This document shows, one piece after another, positions 11,505-23,059 of a DNA stretch of 64,000 bases; positions within the stretch are counted from its first letter, which is position 1; each line of letters opens with the position of its first letter. The translations under genes and the position numbers were made by a program. Source of the stretch: Lenzites betulinus (taxonomy: Eukaryota > Basidiomycota > Agaricomycetes > Polyporales > Polyporaceae); contig JABYQU010000008.1 of the NCBI GenBank assembly GCA_022264855.1, positions 248,001 through 312,000 of the forward strand. Reading direction: 5' to 3'. A model generated the notes under the pieces. That model ran no database searches, was not told where the DNA came from, and saw only the letters and a program-made list of their open reading frames with translations.

Positions 11505-12807
11505 GGGGTTCGTGTTAGCAGCATTACTTTTACGCCGCCCTTGCTAACAGGATGCATAGGACGTCAGCGATCATACGCGAGAACCAGATATACCTTACTC
11601 GGCAGAAACGAACGATTCTGCCTGCCTACCTTAGATGCCCGACCTTCCGAGTGTATCGAGTTTGTCGTCCGAGTGTCTGGATACTGTTTCTAGTTACGAT
11701 CGCGGATTGCCTACCTGTCTGCTTCTGACTGATGACTCGAGCCCTTGGCTAATACACGAAATGAACCTCATCCTATGTGTGTGCCGCGCGATTACTCAGC
11801 CTGGTGTACGTATCCATTACAGACTGACGCTCTCCGATGAAGATTAAAATGGGTTGCAATTGGCAAGTAACACGCGCGTCGGTATTTTAGTCATTCTAGT
11901 TGCATTGGCAGGGATGTTATCGCATGTTAACGGAACAGAGGGTAACAATATCACAAAGTGGAAGGCACCGTGAGGTGCGTCCTGCACACTGCGGCGGTCC
12001 TCATCCAATGATGCTGACACGCAGCGATTTCAGTTGGGGATACGGTGGGAACACGGCGAATATCCGATGTAGCGCGCAGGTCTTGCACGGCTGCGTAGCT
12101 TGTCTCGCCTGTTCGCTACCGGAGCTGGGTATCCGACGTGTTGCCGCCGCTTCCGAGTCTTCCATCGCTCCCTGTGCGTTTTTTGACTTCGCGGCCTGGC
12201 GTACCAATGAGGCCAGCTGTAATTACTCTTGTCATCTTGGGGACTCATGCATGACGTGTTACTATCTAAAGGCTGTTACGTGTTCCCAGCCGAGGACGGG
12301 CATGCGATCGTCATCAAATATATTCGCCATCCACAACACCTGCCTATTCCGGCGACCGGTGCACCGAAGCGCCCTGCACCAGATCGTACAAGGCGAAGCC
12401 CCCCGGACCCCCCCGGACTCGATCCAAGATATTAGCTCACTGCGCCGATGCGGGGCGTGGCAATGTGGAACCCGCATCGTCGAACGCGAGATCGGTCTTC
12501 TCTTCTCCCTTCGCGCCCTATGTCACATAGATGCCGCGCTTGAGGTTGGTTGGCGTACGCACGAATAGTACGCGGCGGGACAGAGGCTCGGAACGGGGTG
12601 GACAAGAACGGACGTAACTGCACGCGCGCGGAAGCTCGCGTCAGCAATGGCCGTCAAGATGACAGCAGCGGAGAGCGGTGAGTGACGTCTGCGTATTTCT
12701 CGAGCTTACATTAGACGGGACATATGGAGCGCATCAAGACGTGTTCCGACCACGACGAGACAACGTGAGAGATGACGGCTACGCAACGTACAACAACGAT
12801 TAGCGAC
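11505..12807. other. Intergenic region, no gene recognised
   Basis: The main open frame (11900-12568, plus, 222 codons) is Cys-rich but has no recognisable motif or codon pattern. Both flanking genes end toward this region (plus gene ends 11504, minus gene ends 12808), so no promoter is expected. Confidence 0.5.
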
Positions 12808-13861
12808 TACGCCCCTTCCTTTTCCTTCGCTTGTTGCGCGAGAAGTCGCCTGCACGCGCACGGTCAGCACGTTTATGAGCGGCGCTCCGGATGTGATACA
12901 CGCACTCTCTCGCAGCGAGGATCATTCGCGCTTTGCGTTCGCGCAGCGCAGCCTCCCGCTTCTCTGCGCTGTCCTCCCAGGTAGACTTTCCGCCGACTTC
13001 CTCGGGGGCGGCGCCGATGGAGGTCCCGCTGGTGCGTCCCTCCAGCTGGTAGCGAGCGAGCAGGTTCTGCGACTTCTTTGGCTTGGAAGAACCCGCGGCG
13101 GCGACATTATTCGCCGGGGCGGCGGCCTGTCCGGGCGCAGTGGGTGCCGCGGTGCGCGGATAGATTGTATAGTACGGGGGTGGCGGCTGCAAGAGGATGA
13201 AGTGTATTTAGCAGGGGCATAGCGCTAGGCGTCATGACATACCGCTGGAAGGAAACCACGCTCAAGGATTTTGTTGGAGGTCAGTTGTACGCTCCCCGTT
13301 CGTAGCAGATCGTAGTGGACGTTGTCACTAGAGAACGCGGTTAGCGAAGGCGGTCTATGGAAGTATAGCTTGCAAGCGCGTCATATGTGCGGGTGGCGTA
13401 GGCGCCTTCCGGAAGCATGGCGGAGAGGGAACAGGAAGTTCCCAAGTCGCTGCTCCGATCCATCCGCCCGATGTATATGCCCGCAGCGCTACAGAAGGTG
13501 GGGTACACTCACCTGGGTATGTCTGGGAACATGCCGTGTACCGTCTCGACCTGAGCTGGTCAGCGCGAACGCGAGTGGTCCCACACCTTGGAACGCACCA
13601 TCTCTGGAGTGACACTCTTCGGCCTGAAGCCTAGGACGGCGGATGGTGAGGGTGTCCCTGAGCTATCCTTGCTCCCTGAGGGTGAAAGCACGTGTACAGA
13701 CGAAGGCGGGACCGCGCATTGAAGTTTGGGAGATAGAGCGTGCATCCGTCAGTCGGGCTATAGCCAGGGTGGTGTCATGTATTCCACATACCAGAGGTCG
13801 CCCAGCGCACGACGAGCACGACAACTGCGACCGCGACAAGAACGTTGACAACTTCACCCAT
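12808..13861 (-). CDS. Cue1-like CUE domain protein (ERAD)
   Basis: Six exons on the minus strand give about 197 residues. The protein begins MGEVVNVLVAVAVVVLVVRW, a short N-terminal transmembrane anchor, followed by a small Ser/Pro linker and a CUE ubiquitin-binding domain around residues 40-90: VTPEM, VETVHGMFPDIP (the MFP signature) and YDLLRTGSVQLTSNKIL (with the Leu-Leu pair replaced in part). A Pro/Tyr stretch (PPPPYYTIYP) and a basic, coiled C-terminal helix rich in Arg, Lys, Glu and Ala follow. This matches fungal Cue1-type proteins, which sit in the ER membrane and recruit and activate the E2 enzyme Ubc7 for ER-associated degradation; in yeast the C-terminal region binds Ubc7. The gene is divergent from a Ubx2-like gene 335 nt away, strongly supporting the ERAD reading. 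Confidence 0.85.
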
Positions 13862-14196
13862 CTTGTGAGAAGGCAAGCACAGGTAGTCTAAGAGGCGAGA
13901 GCGAAGACAAGGACGGACTCCGGAGGAGGATCGGGTGCAGCAGTCCGGGCAATCGGCAGGGTGAATAGTAGAGTTGTTAGACGCCTGTCGGTGGTGCTGT
14001 GCGGCGAGAAATTATGTCGGAAATTGGCGGATAAGTAAGGAGGAGGAGAGGAGGCGCCGGAGACCGTCCTGCCTGCTTGCATCTGCTCCGCGTCTGCACG
14101 TCGGCCAGCGCAGCAGTCTACTCCGTATACATATATCCAACTAACAGTCCTGCCTGCTGTTCCTGCCGTTCTTTCTCTTTCTATACCCCTCGGATC
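13862..14196. promoter_or_regulatory. Shared bidirectional promoter of two ERAD genes
   Basis: Only 335 nt separate the starts of the CUE protein (minus) and the UBX protein (plus). The right half holds atacatatatcc near 14128-14140 and a pyrimidine-rich leader (ttctttctctttc) just before 14197. I did not find a clear unfolded-protein-response element by eye. Confidence 0.6.
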
Positions 14197-16298
14197 ATGG
14201 ACGTCGACTCTCTGACGCCGACACAGAAGGCTGCATTTGACCAGCTACAGGCTCTCACGGACGGTGGTGACCCGGAGGTGGCCATCGGAGTGCTCTCGAG
14301 CGTAGACTGGGATGTGCAGGTGAGTCTTTTGAGCTCCGCCCTACCTGGCCTCGTTCAATTGTAAATTGTCGGAGAGTCGGTGCAATGACGTAGAGGTCGG
14401 AATGAATTGTTGTCCAAGTACTGACTCTCCCTCAGCGTGCTGCAGAGGCCATATTCGATGGAGGAGCGCCGCCCCCGCCTCCTGCTCCGCCTGCCGCGTC
14501 CCACATTGAAGAGTTCGAAGTCGACGATTCCGAGCAAGGGCTATTGAGCGGACGGCGCGGAGGTCGGGAGTTTCGACAAGTGGTGAGTTCTCCCATGGAT
14601 GTATGAGAGGCCAACTTGATTTCCCTAACTCATGTGTAGGAATCTAACTCTCTGTCCGCCATCGTGGCTCGCCCCATACGTGTCGTCCTCAACATAATCG
14701 CGATACCGCTATACCCAATCTTCTCTCTCTTGCGCTTCCTATTCCGTGCCCTCCGGATTCCCGTGCCGAACTTCGCACCGTTCACTTTCTCGTCGCTTGC
14801 GTACAGACCTCTTGGTCCCGGGCAGGGCAGAGAGTCGAAGGACCCGAAGAGCGTGGCTGAGCGTTGGGTTCTCTCCCTTGAGGAGGAAACTGGCGCCATA
14901 TGCATAAGCCGTAGCGGACAGAGACGCTCCAATGGCGACGGTCCGAGCGCCGCTAGCGGTGTTGCGGGTCCCTCCCACCTGAATGCGAGAGGTAGCACCT
15001 GGGATGACTCAAACACTGCGAGGGATACGAAGCTTCTCCCTGATTTCTTCCTGGGAAGCTACGAGGACTTTGCGCGAACGTGTCAGAGGGATGTCAAGAT
15101 TGGCTGCGTCGTAATCGTCAGTGAAGAGCACGATGATGTGGCGGAGTTCAAGCGGTCAGCAGTTTATAATTTTAGACATACTCCCGACTCACAAGAATTA
15201 TCGCAGGAGTACCCTCACCGACCCGGCCCTCGTGCGTGTCATTCAAGAGAACGACATCCTGGTATGGGGTGGCGATATCCGCGACAGAGAGGCATGGAGT
15301 GGTACGTGAATTGCCTACCGTATGGTGCAAAACTTAGTCCTGAACTCTCGTCAGCTTCACAGAAGCTCCAGGCAACGACGTATCCATTTGTTGCATTCAT
15401 CGCTCTGCAGCCTCGCCGTGCCCCCGCAAGCGCCGCGCCGCCGGCCCCTACGATGACCATTCTTTCTCGTCACCAGGGCCCTTCCATTCCATCGACATCC
15501 GCCGCCACCGCTGCAGAGACCCTTGTGAAGCATTTACAGGAACACCTGCTTCCTCGCGTGAACCCGTTCCTAGCGAAGCTCCGGATTCAAGAAGCCGAGC
15601 GTGAGCGCGAGCGAGCATTGCGGGCGGAGCAGGACCGGGCATTCGAGGAGAGCCGTCGGCGGGACGCAGAGCGCATCCAGCAGCGTGTCCGAGAGGAACG
15701 CGCCGCCACTGAGGAGAAGCAGCGCGCCGCCGCCGCTGAGGCCCGCGCCGCCGAGGAGCGCAGGAAGGCCGCCGAGGCGAAAAGGCAATGGGACGCACAC
15801 CGGATGGCGTGGCGCCGGTGGGTTCGCCGCGGACTCGTCGTGCGCGAGCCGCGCCCTGGAGAGGCCGCGCGGGGGAAGACGCTGCGCGTGGGCGTGCGCA
15901 TGCCCGATGGGCGGCGCGTCGTGCGCTTCTTTGGCGAGAACGATACGGTCACGTCGCTCTATGCGTACGTCGACTCGTTGTTCATCCCGCCCGAGTTCAT
16001 CCAGGATGCGGACCCGCCGTCTCCCCCTGAGGGCGCGAAGGCCGGGGAGGAAGGCCTGGTGGGCGAAATGTCGGCGTCGGGCAAGCCCGCGGAGAAGTGG
16101 TGGGGGTTCCAGATCGTCCTCGCGTACCCGCGGAGGGAGATTTCGTGGGAGGCGGGGAAGCGTGTGGGCGACTTGAACGTGCTGAAGGGTGGCGGACAGG
16201 TCGTGGTCGAGCTGGCCGCAGACGAGGACGTGAAGGGCAAGGGCAAGGCTTCCGTCCAGGATGCGGATGACGACGAATATCACACGGAGAGCGATTAG
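14197..16298 (+). CDS. Ubx2/FAF2-like UBA-UAS-UBX protein (ERAD)
   Basis: Five exons (14197-14319, 14436-14582, 14640-15154, 15207-15301, 15355-16298) give 607 residues. Order of parts: UBA-like domain at the N-terminus (LTPTQKAAFDQLQALTDG then WDVQRAAEAIFDGG); a Pro linker; a hydrophobic hairpin near residues 97-125 (VVLNIIAIPLYPIFSLLRFL), as in FAF2/UBXD8, inserted in the ER or lipid droplet; a thioredoxin-like UAS domain (LLPDFFLGSYEDFARTCQRD, ILVWGGDIRD, YPFVAFIALQP); a long Arg/Glu/Ala coiled coil near residues 350-430; and a C-terminal UBX domain (LRVGVRMPDGRRVVRFFGEN ... PRREISW). UBX domains bind Cdc48/p97. The yeast and human homologues bring Cdc48 to the ER ubiquitin ligase complexes. 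All junctions are in phase and the gene looks intact. Confidence 0.92.
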
Positions 16299-17471
16299 AT
16301 GCCTTTTCTACCGGGTACGTTCCGCTGAGGTGACATAGAGGCAGTTCTTACTGGCTGCATACGTTCCACGCCCCGACTCGAACTCCCGTAACGTATTAAT
16401 GGATGTTAATGGTCTAATCTTTTTCGCTGTACTTCAAGGATATTATATGGAATCCATTGCCCGTCCGTGGATGTAAAGCACATTTATAAGCTGGACTCCT
16501 GCGCATTCACGCGATGCTCGTCGCATCGAAGGCACACTGTTACCAACGGGCGTCTGCTGCTGGCGGTTGCTACATTGTGACCGCACGCAGCGACTCGGAC
16601 GAGATATTCTTGTATCCTTGTATCCTTCCAACACCTTTGCGTTTTTCCTCTCTCTAGCAACAATATTCACTAGGACCGCTACTAGGGCGATGAGCTCGTG
16701 CACTCATCAAGGATCATTATCTCCTCATGCTTTCCAACTCACTTGTCTTGTCTTGTCTTGTATCACTGGCATATATATGATCCCATGAATCATTCATGAA
16801 TCATTGTCGGTTGTCTCTTTCAGTACTACTGTCAGTTAGCCATCATCCGGTTGGCTGTGCTTGACATCGTATCACGATTCACACACACTTCTGGCACCGA
16901 GTTCTCACAGCGGAACCCCATTCAACCGCCTGCGTTCACACGCCTTGTGAGCATCTGGCCAACATTTGCGTAAGTTCCTGCTGCCACGGTCCACATGTAA
17001 GACGATACTAGCTAGATCGCGCGTTCGTCAGCTGATTCCTCGTTTCAGCGACGCTGGAAATCGTCCAGTGTGCGCCGCAGGTGGTAGCCATTGTCTTACC
17101 TGTCGGTGGTGGTCGCGAGGCTATTGCCAGTGTGTACCGTTTTACAGGGATCACGGCGCTGCAACGTAACTTAGTGTATGTTGTGCGGAAGAGGTGGCGA
17201 CAATGCCCACCTGCGAAAGCGCAGCTACGTCCGGTCTATTTCCAATCAGGGAAAGATCGTAGCGAAGGCTGTCTGCTCAGTAATCCCATCTTGTCTCCTC
17301 TAGGCAAGCGAGGGTGATTTATATTAGGGGAGGAGGACGATCACACCTATCCCATCGACGCTCGAGGACGATTCAGCTTGTGGCCACTAACCCACAAGCT
17401 ACTGCTTCTCTGAATCCCTACCGACACCTCAACATATCTTAGAAGGCTTTCACAGGATCTAGAGCTCAGCA
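16299..17471. other. Intergenic region with simple repeats
   Basis: No gene recognised. It contains a pentanucleotide array of cttgt (four copies, about 16742-16761) and a short duplication of atgaatcatt near 16783-16805. The right end should hold the promoter of the hydrolase at 17472. Confidence 0.5.
16742..16761. repeat. (CTTGT)4 microsatellite
   Basis: Four exact tandem copies of cttgt in AT-richer intergenic DNA. Confidence 0.85.
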
Positions 17472-18895
17472 ATGGCGTACAACCATTACGCGGAGCCCGA
17501 CCCCGAGCTCGCGCCCCTCCTGGCTGTTGCTCACCCCCTTCCTGAAGACCTTACTGGGGATATCAACGCAATGCGGGAGTTTCTAAACACGAGCCAACTG
17601 GGGTACTCTCGGAGGATGATGAAGCCAGATCTACCAAAAGGTCCGTCGATGTTCGTCGAAGCTGTGCGAAAGAAGCTGCGTATTGACCAGGCGATCGCCT
17701 TCCGTTTATTGGTGTAGATGGCCTACTACACATCGAGGATCGTCAGGTTGAAGTCAAGGGGGGCGAGATCCCTATTAGGTGCTACTGGCCTACCATAGAA
17801 TCGGGTTCGGATAAGACGTTCCCAGTCTTCGTATGGATGCACGGCGGAGGTACGTTTGAAAATATCTCCGCAGTTTGGAAGCTGGATTTGAACGAGGCTC
17901 GTTGCAGGATGGGTGTTCCCCGGAATCGAGTCGGACGACTACCTCATGCGGATCCTCTCGAATGCTTTGCAGCTCGCGATCGTGAACGTGGGGTATCGCC
18001 TTGCCCCAGAAAATCCATGGCCGATCCCCAACGATGACTCGTACGCCGCTGTGAAATGGGTAAATTGATTGGGAAACAGAGGTGAAGAACACACTGATGA
18101 CGTGCAATAGGCTGCAGCAAATATGGACGTATTGCACGGGGACGCTTCGAAGGGGTTTCTCATAGGCGGTATATCTGCAGGCGCACACATGGCTGGGTCG
18201 ATCACCCACCGCGTGCTCTCAGACCCGTTCTTCAAGGACCACCCTAAGCCGACGGGGCAAGTCCTTCAAATCCCCCCGCTTGTGCATCCAGAGGCTGTTC
18301 CAGAGGAGTGAGCCTCTATTGAACCGGCTATGTTTGGAGCAATACCTGCTGACCAGAACGGCTGCTCATGCGTTGCTAGGTATAAGGCGAACGTCACGTC
18401 GATGGAGCAGAACAAGGACGCACCAATGCTTAACAAGGAGCAGTCCTATCACTTCTATGGTGAGACTCGACATATCGAATCTCAACCTGTGTTGTATTCT
18501 TAATGATTGACTGGACACGCGACTACGCTCCTAGGACTCGTCCAAGCGCCTCCGTTCGACCCGGACTTCTCGCCGCTCCTGTACCCCATCGAGCAATTCA
18601 AAGAACTACCCCCGGTCTACATGCAAGTCGCGGGCCTCGACCCAGTCCGTGATCTGGGCCTGGTGTATATTGAGAAGCTCAAATTAGCTGGTGTACCGTC
18701 GAAGCTGGACGTGTGAGTACGCTGTATCTTGTATTGTGCTTATCGAGAGGCTAAATCAGAGCTGGATTCAGGTATCCCGGAGCGCCGCACGGCTTCCACC
18801 TCATTTACCAGGAGACAAAGGTTGCGAAGAAGTTCCAGAGCGACCTAAGGGACGGCATTAGGTGGTTGCTCGCGCGACCCTCCGCGACAGAATGA
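17472..18895 (+). CDS. Alpha/beta hydrolase fold-3 (HSL type), copy 1
   Basis: Seven exons (17472-17640, 17718-17849, 17908-18059, 18111-18307, 18380-18459, 18535-18712, 18772-18895) join in phase. The HSL-type oxyanion motif VWMHGGGWV is split by an intron after the second Gly codon; the nucleophile elbow is [12 protein letters not shown], the acid is in [12 protein letters not shown] and the base in [31 protein letters not shown] is the usual region after the oxyanion hole. The likely reaction is hydrolysis of a small ester or amide. There is no signal peptide, so it is probably cytosolic. It has a close relative on the other strand at 35532-36993 with the same N-terminus (MAYNH) and the same exon layout. 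The first intron (17641-17717) is required because the frame otherwise stops at 17718. Confidence 0.87.
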
Positions 18896-20275
18896 GGCGG
18901 CTCAAGTGACGTTTCCTATACGCGCTGTATAACAGTATGAGAAAGATGCAGTCTAGGCGAGACTTTCAATGTGATATTTCAAGCAGGCAATCCCCGTCCT
19001 GCGCACAGAGCCAGTCCTAAAAATATGTACATCGACGTTCCTGTCGGAATTAAGGGTGATAGGGACGACTGGGCGTCCGCATTCGAGCTCGAGCTCGATG
19101 CGCTATGGTTAAAATAACCCGGAGATGGCATGACGTAGAACAGGCGAGCGAGGTAGGACGAATCGTGAGCTGATCGGGAGACGCACTACGGAGAGGAGCG
19201 GTGGTACGAGTGCTGGTACCGGAGCCAATCGTCCTGCCCTGAATGACACGTTTTGCGGTGCAGCAGCCGCACTCATCCGCATATAGAGATTTGAACTTAG
19301 TGAGTTAGTAATGTCGAGGCCTACCAACGAAACTTCGTGCCACCACTTTGCGGAAAAGGAAGTCGACAGCCCTGCCCGACATCCGCGCTCTCTTTGTTAT
19401 AGCGCCATTAGGAAGCAGGGACCTAGACGTGACTGTTTGCCCATGACATTGCAAATGACGTCGGGCGCAAGCTCACAATCCGCGCTTCTGGTACGTCTCT
19501 GACTAAAATGCAACCAGGAGGCTGCAATAATTTGACCAGCGCAGTGCTTCTGACGGGCAAAACCGTATGGCGGCGTCCGGGGAGAAGTACCTTCTCCCGA
19601 TAGCGCCTGTGCTATTCCGAACATCGAGGTGTGCCAGCCTCGAAGTGGTATACCCGGGAAGGATATCGCCCGGGTTCAGAAAACAGAAAGGCTGTCTATG
19701 TAGTGTACTGATAGGAGTTGGCAGCGTCAGGAAGAGAGGGCCGGCAATAGCAGCAGAACACATGTACCGACCGGTCGGCCGACATTTAGCAGAGGGACTC
19801 GGACGGCGGGCGACAACGCTCTTCGGGCGCGGTCGACATCGGAGCGAGCGTCGTGAGCGAGCGGCTACCAACAGCTCCGTAAGACCCATTTGAACGCGGT
19901 CGTCCGATGGTGCTCGTCCTCTATGCCCCCTCCTCTACCCTATTAAGCCCCCTCTTCAGTCTGCTCCGCGCCTCGACACTACATCCCTAACTACCCTCGA
20001 CTGTTCACAAACTTCACGTCGACAGCTGTGTTCGGGTGTCCTCAGGAGCCTATATAGCCCTCCACCACAGTGAACTAGCATCCTAGGCTACCACTACCAC
20101 CGCCCACCTGCGTACCATCGAACACCACCCTCTGGATCGACCACCCCCGAAGCATCTGTACAACAGTGTAACATAAACACACCTCCACGCCCACGAATCT
20201 ATACGAACTCACACGCACCTCCGACACCGACACCGCCACACCGTCACTTGCCCAGTGTACACCCGCTGAGACGCG
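18896..20275. other. Intergenic region, no gene recognised
   Basis: Only motif-free frames are seen. Near 20051 the sequence tatatagc lies about 225 nt upstream of the next start and could be a core promoter with a long, CA- and CT-rich leader. Confidence 0.45.
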
Positions 20276-20852
20276 ATGAGGAACTCACTTGAGGACTGGA
20301 AGCGGGTACCGACGACGGCGAGCACCTTGTTTGGAGTCGACCTGCCGTACCGCCCACCGAAGAGCGCCGTCGGCGCGTACATCTGGCGACGGCGCATGTG
20401 GATCGAGACAACCTGGGGGCTCTCGGTGCTCGAGCCTTGGGAGAAGATCCTCGTCTGTGAGTGTCCCGCGCTCCGCTCGCTTCTTCCGGGGAGCTCGCTT
20501 CCTCCACGCCTAGTTCGTGATACTACGAATCGCTTCCCGTGCGGGAATGCGCCTCATTCGCGCCCCGTCGTCCGAGTGCATTCGAGCGGATCAGCAGAAC
20601 ATGTTCGCTGACAGCTTCTTCCTCGCGTTTGCACGCTTGCGCGTGCATACTACAGTGGCATTCTTCTACCTGCTCACCACACTCGTCTTCACGGGCGTCT
20701 ACAAGTTCGTACCGCATCGGGGACCGCTCGTCTATCGCCGCCTGCTGTACTACATCCTCGGGAACGAAGCGGAGGGAGCAGCAGGGGCGATGTCCGTACG
20801 GCACCTCGTCACAGACTGGGCTCGGTATAACGCCTCGATCGGTCCGTGGTGA
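20276..20852 (+). CDS. Serine palmitoyltransferase small-subunit-like protein, copy 1
   Basis: Two exons, 20276-20456 and 20656-20852, joined by an in-phase intron of 199 nt (donor gtgagt, acceptor ctacag), give 125 residues. The diagnostic block is WIETTWGLSVLEPWEKILV followed by a second hydrophobic segment (FFYLLTTLVFTGVYKFVPH) and a final amphipathic stretch. This matches small subunits of serine palmitoyltransferase (human SPTSSA has LYMLEPWERTVF then a second hydrophobic helix and VFMPQH). These ER proteins activate the LCB1/LCB2 heterodimer at the first step of sphingolipid synthesis and can shift acyl-CoA or amino acid choice. The N-terminus before the block (RVPTTASTLFGVDLPYRPP) is longer than in animals and is shared with copy 2. 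Family assignment by motif; activity is inferred. Confidence 0.72.
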
Positions 20853-22555
20853 GCGAGACCACGCAAGACCGACACACGACGATCACGACGACTGGGAACG
20901 CGCTGCCTGTATATTGCACAACTATTTTGGTATTTTTACGCACTTTGTGAGTTTTGTCTTCAATCTTGATACCCTGGTCGTTGTCGGGGACACGACTTCC
21001 AAGAAGGGGGCCCGATCGTGTGCTGACGCCTTTTATTGTGTTGTTAGGTATATCACCTCTAATACACCTGTATTCCATTCTTGAGTATTCAACCATCGCG
21101 GCACCTACCAACCCGTGCATTTCCGATGCGAGAAGATGCCGGCGAGCAAGTGTCGTCCAAGGATTTTCAGCTGGGGCGATCTAAGCAGTCTTGGACGCCA
21201 CAGTCAATGCGAAAGCGTACCTTGCTAGAAGCGCGCTAGTGCGGAAGAATTGCTCGCACACCGGTGCGAGGCCTTAACCTATATGTATCTTGGCTGGGGT
21301 CCGGATTTCCGCTCTGGTATTCGACGAACACGGTGTCCCGCCATGGTCGCTCGATACAACTGCGTGGGGCTATGTACAGCCTGGAGGCTGTCGCCTGGCC
21401 GCACCCTCTTCGCAATCAATACAGCGAACCGGAGTTATCGAGCTGCGCGCAACGAGTGTCGCCAGAGTTTGACACCATCAGCCAGACCGCAGCGAGCGTG
21501 GATCCGCCTAGCGTTGACGAGAGTACTCGAGTCCTTCAGGCTTCAGGTGTGAACCACACTCAAGGCGAGCTACCACTGGCCGGTTGGTTCCGTAAAGCAC
21601 AGGCTCAGTATACAAGGTCAAATTGCGAGTTTTGTTGTTGCCGAGGGAGTTCGGGTGCATCACCGGGATTCGCGCTCGAGCGCACAGTTTGTGGCGTGCG
21701 GGCGCGAGACAAGTTGTGACAGAATTTGCACTGACATAGCCACCTTTTGACGTCTCGTAGACTGTGCTGCCCCCGCGCATTTCCGCAGAACGAGACGAAA
21801 CGCGTCCAGGCTGCTCGAGGGCGACTGATGCCTGTTTGAGGGCGATTGCTCGGCATTGCAACGTTTCACATGCAGGTGCGCATCTCCTATACCTAGCCTT
21901 AGTGCTGTAAGACAAGAATGCCATAGCACTGGAGCTGAGTCTGTCTGGGGGGGTTCAGTATGACTGTTCAACAGAATCTTGAGGATGAGTGCTCACTACC
22001 GATACGTTGTCCCGGATTTTCACCGGTCGACAAGCAACAGCGCATCCTCACATGTACAGATAGAGAGGAGAACTAGGCAAGGGTAACGGTTGATACATGA
22101 TGGTCTTGCCATTTGGAAATCAATAGAACTCCGTTGTTTCCGCAGGCCGCAGACGAGCGATTCAGAGGTTGGACAAGCGATAGGACTAGGTGAGGGATCA
22201 TGTCGAGGAGTAGCGGTTGATGAGCATGGAGTGTTTCGAGAGCATTAATGCTAGCCTGCATGGTGAAAGTAGTCCGCGACGATACATACTACGTACACTC
22301 ACATGGTGGGAGGAGAGAGCGTCGAGTCCACAAGCGCCTGTCATGGGCGTCTGTTGCTGCAGGCGCAGTTTCACAGGCGCTTGTTTTATATATAATCCTT
22401 TTCCGCTGTTCCCCAACGTCTTCATACCCGACTCCCTTTGCCCGTCGCCGTCGCCATCCTTGCCCTAATCTTCGCCCAGCTCCTCCCCTCGCTCACTCTA
22501 CCTTGCCTACTTCTGACGAATTTAGACGACCCGTGAGCCGACCATTACGACCGCA
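20853..22555. other. Intergenic region between the two SPT small-subunit-like genes
   Basis: 1.7 kb without a recognisable gene. A TATA box near 22386 serves the second gene. Overlapping short frames around 21250-21950 have no motifs. Confidence 0.5.
22386..22395 (+). promoter_or_regulatory. TATA box
   Basis: The sequence ttatatataa lies about 165 nt upstream of the ATG at 22556, followed by a long pyrimidine-rich leader (ccgctgttcccc and later clusters), a common basidiomycete core promoter layout. Confidence 0.6.
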
Positions 22556-23059
22556 ATGCCTCCCTCCACCATTTCCGACCCTGCGTATTACACCGCTCCC
22601 ATGTCCTATCACGAGTGGAAGCGTGAGGCATCCCTCGGTCAAATCCTGTTCGGCCTCCAGCTCCCCTACCGCAAGCCCGAATCCCCTATTGCACGCCTCT
22701 TTTGGCGCGGACGTCTGTGGATCGAGTGCACTTTCGCCCTCTCCATGTTGGAACCATGGGAGAAGCTCGTCATCAGTGCGTAGTCTTTCTGTACACCGCG
22801 ATGTTACCGGCTAACGCTATGCTTATGCGCAGTCTTCTTCATGTGCGGGACTCTTCTCCTCCTTGGAGCAGGCGGTCTCGTCTACCTGCCGCACTATCTC
22901 TCCTTCGTTCAGGAACGCACAGCGTACTACCTCTTCGGCTATGATGCAGCTGGCGCCGCGGACTCCCTTGTACGCCTCAAGGACACCCTCCACATGTCGC
23001 TTGCGAGTGTGGGTTCGCTGGTGAACCTGGGCCGCGGAGCTGTCCCATCTGAGCTATGA
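22556..23059 (+). CDS. Serine palmitoyltransferase small-subunit-like protein, copy 2
   Basis: Two exons, 22556-22775 and 22833-23059 (57-nt intron), give 148 residues. It shares with copy 1 the block LPYRKPESPIARLFWRGRLW, then WIECTFALSMLEPWEKLVI, a second hydrophobic helix (FFMCGTLLLLGAGGLVYLPH) and an end with YYLFGYDAAGAADSL matching YYILGNEAEGAAGAM. The intron falls at the same codon in both copies, so they arose by duplication, but the proteins now differ at well over half of positions. Expected site is the ER membrane with the LCB1/LCB2 enzyme. The longer C-terminal tail (about 30 residues after the shared part) is absent from copy 1. Confidence 0.75.

Noticed and set aside
11900..12568. 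Cys-rich 222-codon frame as a secreted effector
   Set aside because: No signal peptide, irregular cysteines and no homology recalled; likely chance.
16365..16395. TTCGA-like T-loop of a tRNA on the minus strand
   Set aside because: Flanking bases do not form the T stem and no acceptor stem is found.
20457..20655. Apparent splice-phase conflict in SPT small-subunit copy 1
   Set aside because: Using the acceptor ctacag at 20655 restores phase and aligns the second helix with copy 2.
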